A stretch of DNA of 64,000 nucleotides from contig NZ_VIGX01000008.1 of NCBI RefSeq assembly GCF_007858475.1, positions 102,016 to 166,015 on the forward strand, written 5' to 3'. Shown piece by piece: positions 30,186 through 39,608 of this stretch. The notes under the pieces were generated by a model, which was not told where the DNA came from, ran no database searches, and worked only from the letters and a program-made list of their open reading frames with translations. The position numbers and the translations under genes are program-made. Origin of the DNA: Tsukamurella conjunctivitidis (lineage in GTDB: Bacteria; Actinomycetota; Actinomycetes; Mycobacteriales; Mycobacteriaceae). Position 1 is the stretch's first letter, and every line of letters starts with the position of its first letter.

Positions 30186-31037
30186 TCAGGGCCAGGTGTG
30201 GAAGCCGCGGCCGCTCTTGCGGCCGAGGTCGCCGCGGGCGACCATGTCGCGCAAGAGCTGCGGCGGCGTGAACCGCTCGCCCAGCGTGGCGGCGAGGTGC
30301 TCGGCGATCGCGAGCCGCACGTCGAGGCCCACGAGGTCGGTGGAGCGCAGCGGTCCCATCGGGTGGCGATAGCCCAGTTCCATTGCGCGGTCGATGGACT
30401 CGGCGTCGGCGACGCCCTCCTCGAGCATGCGGATCGCCTCGAGGCCCAGGCACACGCCGAGCCGGCTGGTGGCGAAGCCGGGGGAGTCGTTGACCAGCAC
30501 CTCCTGCTTGCCGAGAAGGGAGACCCAGCCGCGGACCCGCTCGACCACGGCGGCATCGGTGTCGTCGGTGCGGATGATCTCGACCAGCGTCGATGCCGGC
30601 ACCGGATTGAAGAAGTGCATCCCCACGAGCCGCTGCGGGGCGTCCAGGGCGGCCGCGAGGGCGGCGATGGAGAGGGAACTGGTGTTGCTCGCGATCACGC
30701 ACTGCGGGCCGACGGCGCCTTCGATGCGGTGCAGCACGTCGAGCTTGAGGTCGATTACCTCGGGCACGGCTTCGATCACCACGTCGGCGTCCGCGGGCAG
30801 CTCGTCGATGCCGGCGGCGAAGGCGACGCGCGCGAGCACCTCGTCGGGCGTCGCTCCGCCGAGCTTGTCGCGCTCGGCGGCGCGCTGCAGGCCGGTGGCG
30901 ACCCGCTCCGCCGCCGCGGCCCGGTCGCCGCTCTCCACGAGGACGACGGTGGCGCCGAGTGTCGCGAAGACCTGCGCGATGCCCGCGCCCATCCGGCCTC
31001 CGCCGACGACGCCGACGTTCGACGGTGCTGTGCTCAT
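30186..31037 (-). CDS. paaH: 3-hydroxyadipyl-CoA dehydrogenase
   Basis: Oxidises 3-hydroxyadipyl-CoA with NAD+. 283 residues with the Rossmann motif GVVGGGRMGAGIA at the start, the catalytic His and Asn region GMHFFNPVP, and the C-terminal helical domain MELGYRHPMGPLRSTDLVGLD. It is short, like 3-hydroxybutyryl-CoA dehydrogenases, and not fused to a second domain. It overlaps paaF by 4 bases (ATGA), so the two steps are cotranslated. Confidence 0.9.
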   Translation of the reverse strand: MSTAPSNVGVVGGGRMGAGIAQVFATLGATVVLVESGDRAAAAERVATGLQRAAERDKLGGATPDEVLARVAFAAGIDELPADADVVIEAVPEVIDLKLDVLHRIEGAVGPQCVIASNTSSLSIAALAAALDAPQRLVGMHFFNPVPASTLVEIIRTDDTDAAVVERVRGWVSLLGKQEVLVNDSPGFATSRLGVCLGLEAIRMLEEGVADAESIDRAMELGYRHPMGPLRSTDLVGLDVRLAIAEHLAATLGERFTPPQLLRDMVARGDLGRKSGRGFHTWP

Positions 31038-31792
31038 CGGCGGTTCCTCTTCTCCAGGAAGGCGGTCATGCGATCTCGCTTGTCCGCGGTCTCGAACAGC
31101 ACCGCCTGGGCGATGTCCTCGGCCCGCCCCGTGCCGTCGACGATCGACTTGGTCAGGCGCAGCGCGAGCGCGGACGAGGCGGTGATCCGGTCGATGGCGC
31201 GGTGAGCGGCGGCGACGTGTTCCCCGTCCGGGACGACGTCCATGACGAGGCCGCACCGGAGCGCGGCGGCGGCGTCCAGCGTGCGGCCCGCGAGCAGGAC
31301 CTGCTTGGCGACCGACCGGCCGACCAGATCCGGTAGCCGGTAGGTCGCGCCGGCGGCGGCCAGGATGCCCAGGCCGGGCTCCGGGTTGCCGAAGACGGCG
31401 GTCTCGGTGGCGATCCGGATGTCGCAGGCGTAGCTGAGCTCGGCGCCGCCCCCGAGTGCGTAGCCGCTCACCGCGGCGACGGTGGGCAGGGGGAGTGCGG
31501 CGAACCGGTCGAACAGCGTGCGGTTGATCCCGGCGAGCGCCTGGTCGCGGCCGCGCTCGCGCAGCTCTCCGATATCGGCGCCGCCGGCGAAGTGCTCGCC
31601 GGCGCCGGTCAGGAGGACGGGGGCGGGGTCCGATTCGATCATGCTGCACACGGTGTGCAACTCCGCGATCATCGCGGCGTCGATGGCGTTGCGGGCCGCG
31701 GGGCGGTCGAGCGTCACCACGTACCGGTCGTCCGCGCGGGTGACGGAGACGGTGCGGAGGCCGGGAAGGGCTGCCGTGGGGGCGTCGGTCAT
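31034..31792 (-). CDS. paaF: 2,3-dehydroadipyl-CoA hydratase (enoyl-CoA hydratase)
   Basis: A 252-residue crotonase with both hydratase glutamates, in GGGAELSYACD and GNPEPGLGIL, and the oxyanion segment FAGGADIGEL. It probably hydrates 2,3-dehydroadipyl-CoA ahead of PaaH. It is the first gene of the minus-strand paa operon; an operator matching the one before paaZ lies 32-55 bases upstream. General enoyl-CoA hydratase activity cannot be excluded. Confidence 0.85.
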   Translation of the reverse strand: MTDAPTAALPGLRTVSVTRADDRYVVTLDRPAARNAIDAAMIAELHTVCSMIESDPAPVLLTGAGEHFAGGADIGELRERGRDQALAGINRTLFDRFAALPLPTVAAVSGYALGGGAELSYACDIRIATETAVFGNPEPGLGILAAAGATYRLPDLVGRSVAKQVLLAGRTLDAAAALRCGLVMDVVPDGEHVAAAHRAIDRITASSALALRLTKSIVDGTGRAEDIAQAVLFETADKRDRMTAFLEKRNRR

Positions 31793-31823
31793 ATCGCTTC
31801 CTCTTCGGTCGGTGCCTCGAAAT

Positions 31824-31847
31824 AATAACCGATCATTCGGTCGGTAA
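31824..31847. promoter_or_regulatory. PaaR-type operator, paaF/paaR divergent promoter
   Basis: The core ACCGATCATTCGGT (31828-31841) is a near-perfect dyad. Read on the minus strand the site starts TTACCGACCGAA and continues through four variable bases to CGGTTAT, almost the same as the site before paaZ. It lies between paaF and the TetR gene, so it could control both. Confidence 0.75.
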
Positions 31848-31891
31848 CAAGATCTTGATCGGATTCTGGGGATGAATGGGAGAATCGGCGC

Positions 31892-32503
31892 ATGAGCGCA
31901 ACACCCGTCCGTCGTCGCACCGGCTCGCCGGGGCGTCCCGGTTACGACCTCGATTCCCTGCTCGCCGTCGCGGTTCGCGTGTTCAACGAGCGTGGCTACG
32001 ACGCGACGAGCATGGACGTCCTGGCGAAGAACCTCGGGCTGACCAAGTCGTCGATCTACCACCACGTCGCCGGCAAGGAGGAGCTGCTCGAGCTCGCACT
32101 CAATCGCGCACTGAGCGGCTTGTTCGCGGTGACCACGGAGGCCGGCGCGATCACGGGGCGGTCCGTCGATCGGCTCGAGTACGTGCTGCGGCGCAGCGTT
32201 GAGGTGCTGGTGGCGGAGCTGCCGTACGTGACCCTGCTACTGCGGGTGCGCGGCAACTCGGACGTCGAGCGGCGAGCGCTGGCGCGCCGCCGCGAGTTCG
32301 ACGCCGTCATCGCCGACCTGGTGACGGGCGCCGTGGCGGAGGGCGACGTGCGCGCCGACGCCGACCCGGCGGTGACGAGCCGTCTGTTGTTCGGCATGGT
32401 CAACTCGCTCATCGAGTGGTACCGGCCGCGCCCGGATCACCCCGTCGGCGAGGTCGCCGATGCGCTCGTGGCGATCGCCTTCGACGGGCTGCGCCGGACC
32501 TGA
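31892..32503 (+). CDS. paaR: TetR-family regulator of the paa genes
   Basis: 203 residues. The N-terminal helix-turn-helix about 20-65 contains GYDATSMDVLAKNLGLTKSSIYHHV; the remaining helices form a ligand-binding and dimer domain. It sits between the two divergent paa transcripts, with one matching operator on each side. In Corynebacterium and Streptomyces a TetR-type PaaR represses paa genes and is released by phenylacetyl-CoA; the same is inferred here. Confidence 0.85.
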   Translation: MSATPVRRRTGSPGRPGYDLDSLLAVAVRVFNERGYDATSMDVLAKNLGLTKSSIYHHVAGKEELLELALNRALSGLFAVTTEAGAITGRSVDRLEYVLRRSVEVLVAELPYVTLLLRVRGNSDVERRALARRREFDAVIADLVTGAVAEGDVRADADPAVTSRLLFGMVNSLIEWYRPRPDHPVGEVADALVAIAFDGLRRT

Positions 32504-32554
32504 TCGAGGATCGACCGTTCCCCTTGACACGGGGCGGCGTTCCGGGCCACCCTG

Positions 32555-32578
32555 ATTACCGACCGAACATACGGTAAT
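32555..32578. promoter_or_regulatory. PaaR-type operator upstream of paaZ
   Basis: ATTACCG and CGGTAAT form 7-bp arms around a 10-base centre. The inner part has ACCGA-ACAT-ACGGT. TTACCGACCGAA is shared with the paaF-side operator on the opposite strand. It ends 13 bases before the paaZ ATG, close enough to block transcription. Confidence 0.75.
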
Positions 32579-32591
32579 AGGAGCGTGCTTC

Positions 32592-34646
32592 ATGGACAGC
32601 AGGATGGTCGAGAGTTACGCGTGCGGCCGGTGGCACCGGGCGACGGACGAGGGGCGGGCGGTGATCAGCCCGGTCGACGGTGCCGAGGTCGCACGGGTCT
32701 CGTCCGCCGGGCTGGACGTCGCGGCGATGGCGGCGTACGCCCGGGAGACGGGCGGGCCCGCGCTCGCCGCGCTGACCTTCCACGAGCGTGCCGCGGCGCT
32801 CAAGGCGCTGGGCCTGACGCTCATGGCCGGCAAGGCCGAGTTCTACGCCGAGTCCGCGCGGACCGGCGCCACCGAGCGCGACTCCGCCGTCGACATCGAC
32901 GGCGGCTTCGGCAATCTGCTCAGCTACGCGAGCAAGGCCAAGCGCGAACTCCCCAACGACGTGATCCACCTCGACGGTCCCGTGGAGGTGCTCGGCAAGA
33001 AGGGCACCTTCCTCGCCCGCCACGTCCACACGTCGCGGCGCGGCGTCGCCGTGCAGATCAACGCGTACAACTTCCCGGTGTGGGGATTCCTCGAGAAGCT
33101 CGCGCCCGCCTTCATCGCCGGCGTGCCGACCATCGTCAAACCCGCCACCCAGACCGCCTACCTCACCGAGCTGGTGTTCCGCCGGATCATCGAATCCGGC
33201 CTGCTTCCCGAGGGATCCGTGCAGCTGCTGTGCGGCGACCCGGCGCCGCTCCTCGACGCCCTCGGCGGCCAGGACTCCGTGGCCTTCACCGGCTCCGCGC
33301 ACACCGCGGCGACGCTGCGCGCGCGCCCCGCGCTGGTGGAGCGCAGCGTGCACTTCACCGCGGAGGCCGACTCGCTCAACGCCTCCGTCCTCGGCGCCGA
33401 CGTCACGACGGACGACCCCGAGTTCGAGCTGTACGTCAAGCAGCTCACCACCGAGATGACCGTCAAGGCGGGGCAGAAGTGCACCGCGATCCGCCGGGCC
33501 CTCGTGCCCGAGCCGATGGTCGAGGCGGTGATCGAGGCCGCGCGGGCGCGGCTGGACCGCGTCGTGGTCGGTGCCCCCGGCGCCGAGGGGGTCACCATGG
33601 GGCCGGTCGTCTCCCTCTCGCAGCGCACCGACGTGCTCGCCGCGGTCGACAAGCTGCGCGGCGCCGCCGAGCTCGTGGTCGGCGACCCGGACCACATCGC
33701 AGTGGTCGGCGGGGACGCGACGACCGGTGCCTACCTGCCGCCGATGCTGCTGCGCAGTACCGATCCCGAAGCGCCCGAGGTCCACGAGATCGAGGCCTTC
33801 GGGCCCGTCGCGACGATCATCGGGTACCGCGACACCGCCCACGCGGTCGAGCTCATCGCCCGGGGCGGGGGCAGCCTCGTCGCCTCCCTTGTGACCGCCG
33901 ATCCACAGCTCGCCCGAGAGGTGCTGCTCGGGATAGCCCCGTTCCACGGCCGGCTCCTGGTCCTCAACGCCGAGGACGCCCGCGAGTCCACCGGCCACGG
34001 CTCGCCGCTGCCCGTGCTGGTGCACGGCGGTCCCGGCCGGGCCGGCGGCGGCGAGGAGCTCGGCGGCATCCGCGGCGTGCTGCACCACATGCAGCGCACC
34101 GCGATCCAGGGCACCCCGGAGGTGCTCGCCGCCGCGACCGGCCAGTGGGTCGCCGGGGCGCCGCGCACGGAGGGCGACGAACACCCGTTCCGCAAGTCCC
34201 TGGCCGAGCTCCGCCTCGGCGACACCATCGTCGGCGGCCCGCGCACCGTCACCCTCGCGGACATCGGCCACTTCGCGGAGTTCACCGGCGACACCTTCTA
34301 CGCCCACACCGACCCCGAGGCCGCGGCGGCGAACCCGCTGTTCGGCGGCATCGTCGCGCACGGCTACCTCGTGGTCTCCCTGGCGGCGGGCCTGTTCGTC
34401 GATCCCGCTCCGGGGCCGGTACTGGCGAACTTCGGCGTCGACTCGCTGCGCTTCCTCACGCCCGTGCGCGCGGACGACGCGCTCACCGTCACCCTCACCG
34501 CCAAGCAGATCACCCCCCGCAGCGGTGCCGACTACGGCGAGGTGCGGTGGGACGCGGTGGTCACCAATCAGGACGGCGCACCGGTCGCGACCTACGACGT
34601 GCTGACGCTGGTCGCCAAGACCCTGGACGGGGGCGAGAGCGCATGA
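32592..34646 (+). CDS. paaZ: Bifunctional oxepin-CoA hydrolase / 3-oxo-5,6-dehydrosuberyl-CoA semialdehyde dehydrogenase
   Basis: Opens the oxepin-CoA ring and oxidises the resulting aldehyde. 684 residues: an aldehyde dehydrogenase domain about 1-520, with catalytic C297 in GQKCTAIRR, and a MaoC-like hot-dog hydratase about 540-684, with active-site Asp and His in GDTFYAHTDPEAA. The length is as in E. coli PaaZ. The ATG at 32592 is 9 bases after AGGAG. A palindromic operator lies just upstream. paaI follows with an ATGA overlap. Confidence 0.95.
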   Translation: MDSRMVESYACGRWHRATDEGRAVISPVDGAEVARVSSAGLDVAAMAAYARETGGPALAALTFHERAAALKALGLTLMAGKAEFYAESARTGATERDSAVDIDGGFGNLLSYASKAKRELPNDVIHLDGPVEVLGKKGTFLARHVHTSRRGVAVQINAYNFPVWGFLEKLAPAFIAGVPTIVKPATQTAYLTELVFRRIIESGLLPEGSVQLLCGDPAPLLDALGGQDSVAFTGSAHTAATLRARPALVERSVHFTAEADSLNASVLGADVTTDDPEFELYVKQLTTEMTVKAGQKCTAIRRALVPEPMVEAVIEAARARLDRVVVGAPGAEGVTMGPVVSLSQRTDVLAAVDKLRGAAELVVGDPDHIAVVGGDATTGAYLPPMLLRSTDPEAPEVHEIEAFGPVATIIGYRDTAHAVELIARGGGSLVASLVTADPQLAREVLLGIAPFHGRLLVLNAEDARESTGHGSPLPVLVHGGPGRAGGGEELGGIRGVLHHMQRTAIQGTPEVLAAATGQWVAGAPRTEGDEHPFRKSLAELRLGDTIVGGPRTVTLADIGHFAEFTGDTFYAHTDPEAAAANPLFGGIVAHGYLVVSLAAGLFVDPAPGPVLANFGVDSLRFLTPVRADDALTVTLTAKQITPRSGADYGEVRWDAVVTNQDGAPVATYDVLTLVAKTLDGGESA

Positions 34647-35065
34647 GTACGGCGGTGAGCGGCGGCTGCGAGCCCGCGCGGTCGATGTTCGCGGCCGACA
34701 ACGCCTCCCGGGCGCTCGGGATCGCTGTCGTCGACCTCAGCGCCGGGACCGCGATGACCACGATGACGGTGGGGGAGACGATGGTCAACGGCCACGGGAT
34801 CACCCACGGCGGCTACGTCTTCCTACTCGCGGACACCACCTTCGCCCTCGCCTGCAACTCCCGGGGCGACGCCGCCGTGGCCGCGCGAGGCGACATCCGG
34901 TTCCTCCGTGCCACGCGCGCCGGCGACGTGCTCACCGCCACTGCGGTCGAGCGGGAGCGATTCGGACGCAACGGCCTCTACGACGTGACCGTGCGCCGCG
35001 GCGACGAGGTGATCGCCGAGTTCCGCGGCGACAGCCGCACTGTTCCCCCTCCGGTTCCTAGCTGA
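34643..35065 (+). CDS. paaI: Hydroxyphenylacetyl-CoA thioesterase PaaI
   Basis: A 140-residue hot-dog thioesterase that frees CoA from dead-end phenylacetyl-CoA derivatives. MVNGHGITHGGYVFLLADTTFALACNS carries the family HGG motif and catalytic Asp. The start overlaps the paaZ stop as ATGA. Its last 8 bases overlap the end of the convergent ABC permease gene (35058-35065). Confidence 0.92.
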   Translation: MSTAVSGGCEPARSMFAADNASRALGIAVVDLSAGTAMTTMTVGETMVNGHGITHGGYVFLLADTTFALACNSRGDAAVAARGDIRFLRATRAGDVLTATAVERERFGRNGLYDVTVRRGDEVIAEFRGDSRTVPPPVPS

Positions 35066-35948
35066 CCACGTCCTTGGTGCGGAAGCCGCGCACGGCGAGT
35101 GCGACGAAGACGACGCCGATGCTCACCGACAGCGACGCACCCTGTGCCATCGCCGCCCACTCGATGCTGGGCTGGAGCAGATCGGTCCAGGCGTACTGCC
35201 AGTGCGCGGGCAACGCGGCGCGCAGGCCTCCGAGCGCAGTGACCTGATCGAGGACGCTGCCGATCACCGTGAGGCCCACGGCTCCTCCGACCGCCGCGAG
35301 CGGCGCGTCGGTGCGGGTCGAGAGCCATAGGGCGAGGCCGGCCGTGGCGAGCTCGGAGACGATGATGAACCCGGCCGCGAGGAGGAGCCGCCACAGGCCC
35401 TCGGCCGGCGGCAGGGCCGCGTTCGCAGGGGTCTGCAGGGGACCCCAGCCGTAGGCGAGCGTCCCCGCGATCAGCGCCACCGCCGTGAGTAGGGCGACCG
35501 ACGCCACCGAGAGGATCAGCGCCACGATCGCCTTCGTCGCCAGCAGGCGCGTCCGGGGGACGGGTGCGGCCAGCAGATATCGCAGCGAGGACCAGTCGGC
35601 CTCCGAGGCCACGGCGTCGCCGAAGTACAGCGCCACCGGGATCACCAGGAGGAAGCCGGTTCCCGCGATGAGGACGGTCGCCGTCAGGTTGAGCCCCGAT
35701 GCGGTCGCCACGTCGAACATCGACGGCCGCCCGTTGTCGCGGCTCGAGTCGTCGGTCCCGATGGCGAGCGCGATGATGAGCACGATCGGCAGCGCGGCGA
35801 GCAGTGCCGCCATCACCAGGGTGCGTCGGCGCCGCAGTTGCCGGGCGAGCTCCACGCGGATCGTCAGCGTGCGTCGGGGCGCGTAGCCCGGGGCGGCGCC
35901 CTGGGTCGCGTCGCGCGCGATCGCGGAGTCCTTCGCGGTGGTGGTCAT
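35058..35948 (-). CDS. ABC-2 type exporter permease
   Basis: 296 residues with about six membrane segments: a first hydrophobic helix about 40-62, then pairs at about 90-115, 130-170, 195-215 and 225-245, and a last one about 270-290. It starts inside the ATPase-fusion gene stop (ATGA overlap), so it is the membrane partner of that ATPase. ABC-2 permeases export lipids, drugs or peptides; the cargo is unknown. Confidence 0.82.
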   Translation of the reverse strand: MTTTAKDSAIARDATQGAAPGYAPRRTLTIRVELARQLRRRRTLVMAALLAALPIVLIIALAIGTDDSSRDNGRPSMFDVATASGLNLTATVLIAGTGFLLVIPVALYFGDAVASEADWSSLRYLLAAPVPRTRLLATKAIVALILSVASVALLTAVALIAGTLAYGWGPLQTPANAALPPAEGLWRLLLAAGFIIVSELATAGLALWLSTRTDAPLAAVGGAVGLTVIGSVLDQVTALGGLRAALPAHWQYAWTDLLQPSIEWAAMAQGASLSVSIGVVFVALAVRGFRTKDVVS

Positions 35949-38398
35949 GCCTCGTCTCCCGTCAGCTGGAGGAACGCGTCTTCGAGGGTGCGGGAGCCGC
36001 CGTCCGCGCCGGCCTGCACGATCTCGTCGACCGTGCCCGCGGCGATGAGCCGGCCGCGCTGCAGCACCACGACGTGCGTGCAGGTCTGCTCGACCTCCGC
36101 CAGCAGATGACTGGACACGATCACGGTGCGGCCGGTGGCGCCGTAGCGGACGATCGCGTCGCGCATCTCGCGGATCTGAGACGGGTCGAGCCCGTTCGTC
36201 GGTTCGTCCAAGACGAGCACGTCGGGCAGTCCGAGCATGGCCTGCGCGATGGCGAGTCGCTGCCGCATGCCCTGCGAGTACGTGCGGACCGGGCGTTCCA
36301 AAGCACTGCCGAGGTCCGCGATCGCGAGCGCTTCGGCGAGATGTGCTTGATCGGCGGGGCGGCCGGTGGCGCGCCAGTACAGGTCCAGGTTCGCGCGGCC
36401 GGAGAGGTGTGGGAGGAAGCCCGCGCCCTCGACGAAGGCGCCGACGCGGGAGAGCACCGGCGCGCCCGGGCGGATCGCGTGTCCGAAGACCCGGATCCCG
36501 CCCTCGTCGGGTGTGATCAGGCCCATCAGCATCCGCAGCGTGGTCGTCTTGCCGGCGCCGTTCGGGCCCAGGAGGCCCAGGACCTGGCCGCGGTCCACGC
36601 GGAAGGTCACGTCCTGCACGCTGTAGCCGTCGCCGCCCGCGTACTTCTTCGACAGCCCGGTGACCTGCAGTGCGACGTCGGCGAGAGCGGGGTCCGCGGC
36701 CGGCGCGCCGCGCGGACGGCGCACGAGCAGCAGGGCCGCGCCGATCGCGAGCGCCGCGATCGGCAGCACCCACACCCAGGTGGGCAGTGGCGCCGGCGCC
36801 GTCTTCAGGGCGGGCACCTCCGGCACCGTCAGCGGGCTCGTCGGCGTGATCGTGTGCGTCGCCGGTGCGTTCGGCGAGAGATAGGCCAGGTCCGTGGTCG
36901 CGAGCGCCAGACGCATCCGGTGTCCGGCCGCGAACTCGTGGTCGATGACGGGCAGTCGGATCGTGGCCGTCGCGGCCCCCGCCGTCAGCGGGATCCGGAT
37001 CGGAGCGGCGAGCTGCTGCGGCAGGATCGGCGTGCCCTCGGGGCCGACGTCGTAGAGCTTCGCGAAGAGCACCGCCTCCGGCGCTGGGGAGTCGACCTTG
37101 ATCGTCACCGTCGGGCCGCCGGTAACGGTCACCGGTCCGCTCAGCGGTTCGGAGTCGAAGACCGCGGCCTGCGCAGGCAGATCGCGTGAGAGTCCGAACC
37201 CTCCGAGTGCCGCCGCGGACGACGCCAGGCCGCCCAGCCCCGGGACGCCGGAGATCGACGGCGGCGCGCCGCCCGCGGGGTTCTCGGCAAGCTGCGGGCC
37301 GCCCGGTAGGGCGACGGTGCGCGTGATGGTCCCGTCGAGCCCGGGATAGGCGTCGGTCGTCGAGGTCCGCACGGTGCGCTCGCCGGTCTCGCGGTCGACG
37401 CCGCCCGAGCGGGACACCTGGAAGGCCGGCACCGCGGGGGCGTCCCCGGCCTTGAGGTAGCGGTCGAACCACTCGGCGGTACGTGCGTTCACCCGGGCGT
37501 CCTCGGCGCTGCCGGCGTCGTGGCCACCGGCGATCCAGTCGACGGCGACGGGCGCGCCGTTCGCGGCGATGCGTCGCGCCGCCGCGTCGGCGTGGTCGAG
37601 CGGGAACAGGGAGTCGAGCTCGCCCTGCGCAAGGTAGGTCGGTACTCGGATCTCCGCGCCGACCGACGCGGGGCTCCGCGCGGCGAGCAGCGCGCGGTCG
37701 GCCTCGGTGAGGGCGCCGCCCTGTGCGATCCGCGTGTACATCTCGCAGACGGCCGGCTCGAACCGTGCGCAGCCCCCGCCCATCGTGAACAGGATCCCCG
37801 CCCACTGCTTCTTGTAGACGCCGCCCGGGAAGAGCGCCTGCTCGAGGTCCCAGTAGGTGATCCGCGGTGCGATCGCGTCGACGCGCTTGTCGTGCCCGGC
37901 GAGGAGGAGCGCGAGGGCGCCGCCGTAGCTCCCGCCGGCTACACCGACGCGGGGATCGCCGGTCCCGTCCTGCTGCACGTCGGGGCGTGCGGAGAGCCAG
38001 TCGAGGAGTTTGCGGGCGTCGGCGACCTCGGCGTCGGGGGAATCGAGGCCGACGAGCCCCGTCGACTTCCCGAAGCCGCGCGCCGTGTACGTGAGCACCG
38101 CGTAGCCGCGTCCGGCCAGCTGCTCCGCCTCGGCGCGGACATCCTCCTTGGAGCCGCCGAAGCCGTGCGCGAGGAGCACTGCGGGGACGGGCTCGGCACC
38201 GTCGGGCCGGAAGAAGGAGGTGTCCAGGTTCACGCCCGCCCCGTCGACGACCTGGTCGGTGCGCTGGAACGACGGCGCGCTCCGACCTCCGAGCCCGCAC
38301 GCGGCGAACGCGGCGAGGATGATCACGACGGCGACCAGCGCCGCACCGGTGAGGAGGGGGCGCTGCACGGCGCCGCGCAGAGCGCGAGGAGGGGGCAC
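35945..38398 (-). CDS. Fusion: extracytoplasmic CocE/NonD-like hydrolase, membrane helix, ABC ATPase
   Basis: About 817 residues from the GTG at 38398. A membrane segment near 12-33 leads to a secreted alpha/beta hydrolase of the X-Pro dipeptidyl-peptidase/CocE type (HGFGGSKED, nucleophile in GGSYGGALALLL, acid in QGELDSLFPLDH, His in AGGHDAG) with a C-terminal jelly-roll-like domain. A second membrane segment near 535-555 follows, then a cytoplasmic ABC ATPase (Walker A GPNGAGKTTT, signature YSQGMRQR, Walker B VLVLDEPTNGLDP). The start is supported by TATCCT (38405-38410 on the minus strand) 6 bases upstream. The permease is coupled by ATGA. Inference: an exporter with a tethered hydrolase that processes or releases its cargo. 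Confidence 0.85.
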   Translation of the reverse strand: MPPPRALRGAVQRPLLTGAALVAVVIILAAFAACGLGGRSAPSFQRTDQVVDGAGVNLDTSFFRPDGAEPVPAVLLAHGFGGSKEDVRAEAEQLAGRGYAVLTYTARGFGKSTGLVGLDSPDAEVADARKLLDWLSARPDVQQDGTGDPRVGVAGGSYGGALALLLAGHDKRVDAIAPRITYWDLEQALFPGGVYKKQWAGILFTMGGGCARFEPAVCEMYTRIAQGGALTEADRALLAARSPASVGAEIRVPTYLAQGELDSLFPLDHADAAARRIAANGAPVAVDWIAGGHDAGSAEDARVNARTAEWFDRYLKAGDAPAVPAFQVSRSGGVDRETGERTVRTSTTDAYPGLDGTITRTVALPGGPQLAENPAGGAPPSISGVPGLGGLASSAAALGGFGLSRDLPAQAAVFDSEPLSGPVTVTGGPTVTIKVDSPAPEAVLFAKLYDVGPEGTPILPQQLAAPIRIPLTAGAATATIRLPVIDHEFAAGHRMRLALATTDLAYLSPNAPATHTITPTSPLTVPEVPALKTAPAPLPTWVWVLPIAALAIGAALLLVRRPRGAPAADPALADVALQVTGLSKKYAGGDGYSVQDVTFRVDRGQVLGLLGPNGAGKTTTLRMLMGLITPDEGGIRVFGHAIRPGAPVLSRVGAFVEGAGFLPHLSGRANLDLYWRATGRPADQAHLAEALAIADLGSALERPVRTYSQGMRQRLAIAQAMLGLPDVLVLDEPTNGLDPSQIREMRDAIVRYGATGRTVIVSSHLLAEVEQTCTHVVVLQRGRLIAAGTVDEIVQAGADGGSRTLEDAFLQLTGDEA

Positions 38399-38530
38399 CC
38401 GACCAGGATATGTGCGGTTCCTCGGGCGTGCCGTCGAGCGGAGTTCGCCCTGGGCGAAGGGCGCCCCGCCAGCGCGCGGACACGTCATCGCAGGGGTTGG
38501 GATCACCGAGGACGAACAGCGGGCACGGCG

Positions 38531-39565
38531 TCAGTCGCTGAGCATGTCCTTGACCATCGGGACCACCTGCTCGCCGTAGAGCGCGATCGAGTGCATCAGG
38601 TCGGCGTGCGTCACGGGCTGGTCGTACTTGAGGTCGAACCGGTCTACGCCGAGCGTGCGGATCGTCGCGGCGATCCTCCGCGCGACGGTCTCCGGCGAGC
38701 CGAGGTACAGCGACCCGGATTCGACCTCGCGCTCGAAGTCGCCGGGTGCGGGCGGCGGCCATCCGCGCTCCGCACCCATGCGGCGGCGCATCTGTAGCCA
38801 ACCGTCGTGGACCAGTTCGCGGGCGCGATCGTCGGAGTCGGCGACCAGGCCGGGTGAGTGCACCGCGATCGGTTGCGGGGCACCGCCGAACTCGTTCTCG
38901 GCGCGACGGAACAGATCGGTGTACGCGGTGAAGCGCTCCGCCGGCCCGCCGATGATCGCGAGGAAGAGACCGAAGCCGTACCGGGCGGTGCGGACCACCG
39001 ACTCGGGGCTGCCGCCGACGCCGACCCAGGCGCGGATGCCATCGGCCGTGGTCGGGTACACGCGCTGGTCGGTGAGCGGCGCGCGGGTGGTGCCCGACCA
39101 GGTGACCGGCTCCTCGGTGAGGAGCGCGGCCAGCAGTTCCAGCTTCTCCTCGAACAGCAGCTCGTAGTCCTGCAGGTCGTAACCGAACAGCGGGAAGGAC
39201 TCGGTGAACGATCCTCGGCCGGCGACGATCTCGGCGCGGCCCTGCGAGACGGCGTCGAGCGTCGCGAAGCGCTCGTAGACGCGGACCGGATCGTCCGAGC
39301 TCAGGACCGTCACCGTGGAACCGAGGCGGATCGACTCGGTGCGTGCAGCGATCGCCGCGAGCACCATCTCCGGACTCGAGACGGCGAAGTCCGCGCGGTG
39401 ATGCTCGCCGACGCCGAAGAAGTCGAGGCCCGCGCGGTCGGCCACGACGGCCTCCTCGACGAGGTCGCGGATCACCTGGGGATGCTGCAGCGGCGCGCCC
39501 TGCGCGTCCTTGGTGACGCCGCCGAACGTGTCCACACCGAACTCGGGAATCTTCACGGTCGCCAT
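38531..39565 (-). CDS. Luciferase-like (LLM) flavin-dependent oxidoreductase
   Basis: A 344-residue TIM barrel of the bacterial luciferase superfamily. FFGVGEHHRADFAVSSPEMVLAA and STVTVLSSDDPVRVYERFATLD are typical of the Atu2307/SP_0267-like branch using FMN. The start lies 43 bases downstream of the sfnB stop on the same strand, so it is probably the last gene of the sulfur-scavenging operon. The substrate is unknown; a sulfur-containing or other small organic molecule is a guess from context. Confidence 0.8.
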   Translation of the reverse strand: MATVKIPEFGVDTFGGVTKDAQGAPLQHPQVIRDLVEEAVVADRAGLDFFGVGEHHRADFAVSSPEMVLAAIAARTESIRLGSTVTVLSSDDPVRVYERFATLDAVSQGRAEIVAGRGSFTESFPLFGYDLQDYELLFEEKLELLAALLTEEPVTWSGTTRAPLTDQRVYPTTADGIRAWVGVGGSPESVVRTARYGFGLFLAIIGGPAERFTAYTDLFRRAENEFGGAPQPIAVHSPGLVADSDDRARELVHDGWLQMRRRMGAERGWPPPAPGDFEREVESGSLYLGSPETVARRIAATIRTLGVDRFDLKYDQPVTHADLMHSIALYGEQVVPMVKDMLSD

Positions 39566-39608
39566 CGTACACCAATCGGACCGCAGTCCGTATCGAGCGC
39601 TCGGGGCG

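Noticed and set aside
38399-38506. Upstream ATG (38506) for the hydrolase-ABC fusion
   Set aside because: The 36 extra residues look non-coding (Pro/Arg-rich) and would span the TATCCT -10 that fits a leaderless GTG at 38398.
35058-39575. A minus-strand open frame of about 1500 codons covering several genes
   Set aside because: It is real only at its end (the ABC permease). The rest is out of frame with the fusion ATPase and the LLM gene, both of which show clear motifs in other frames.
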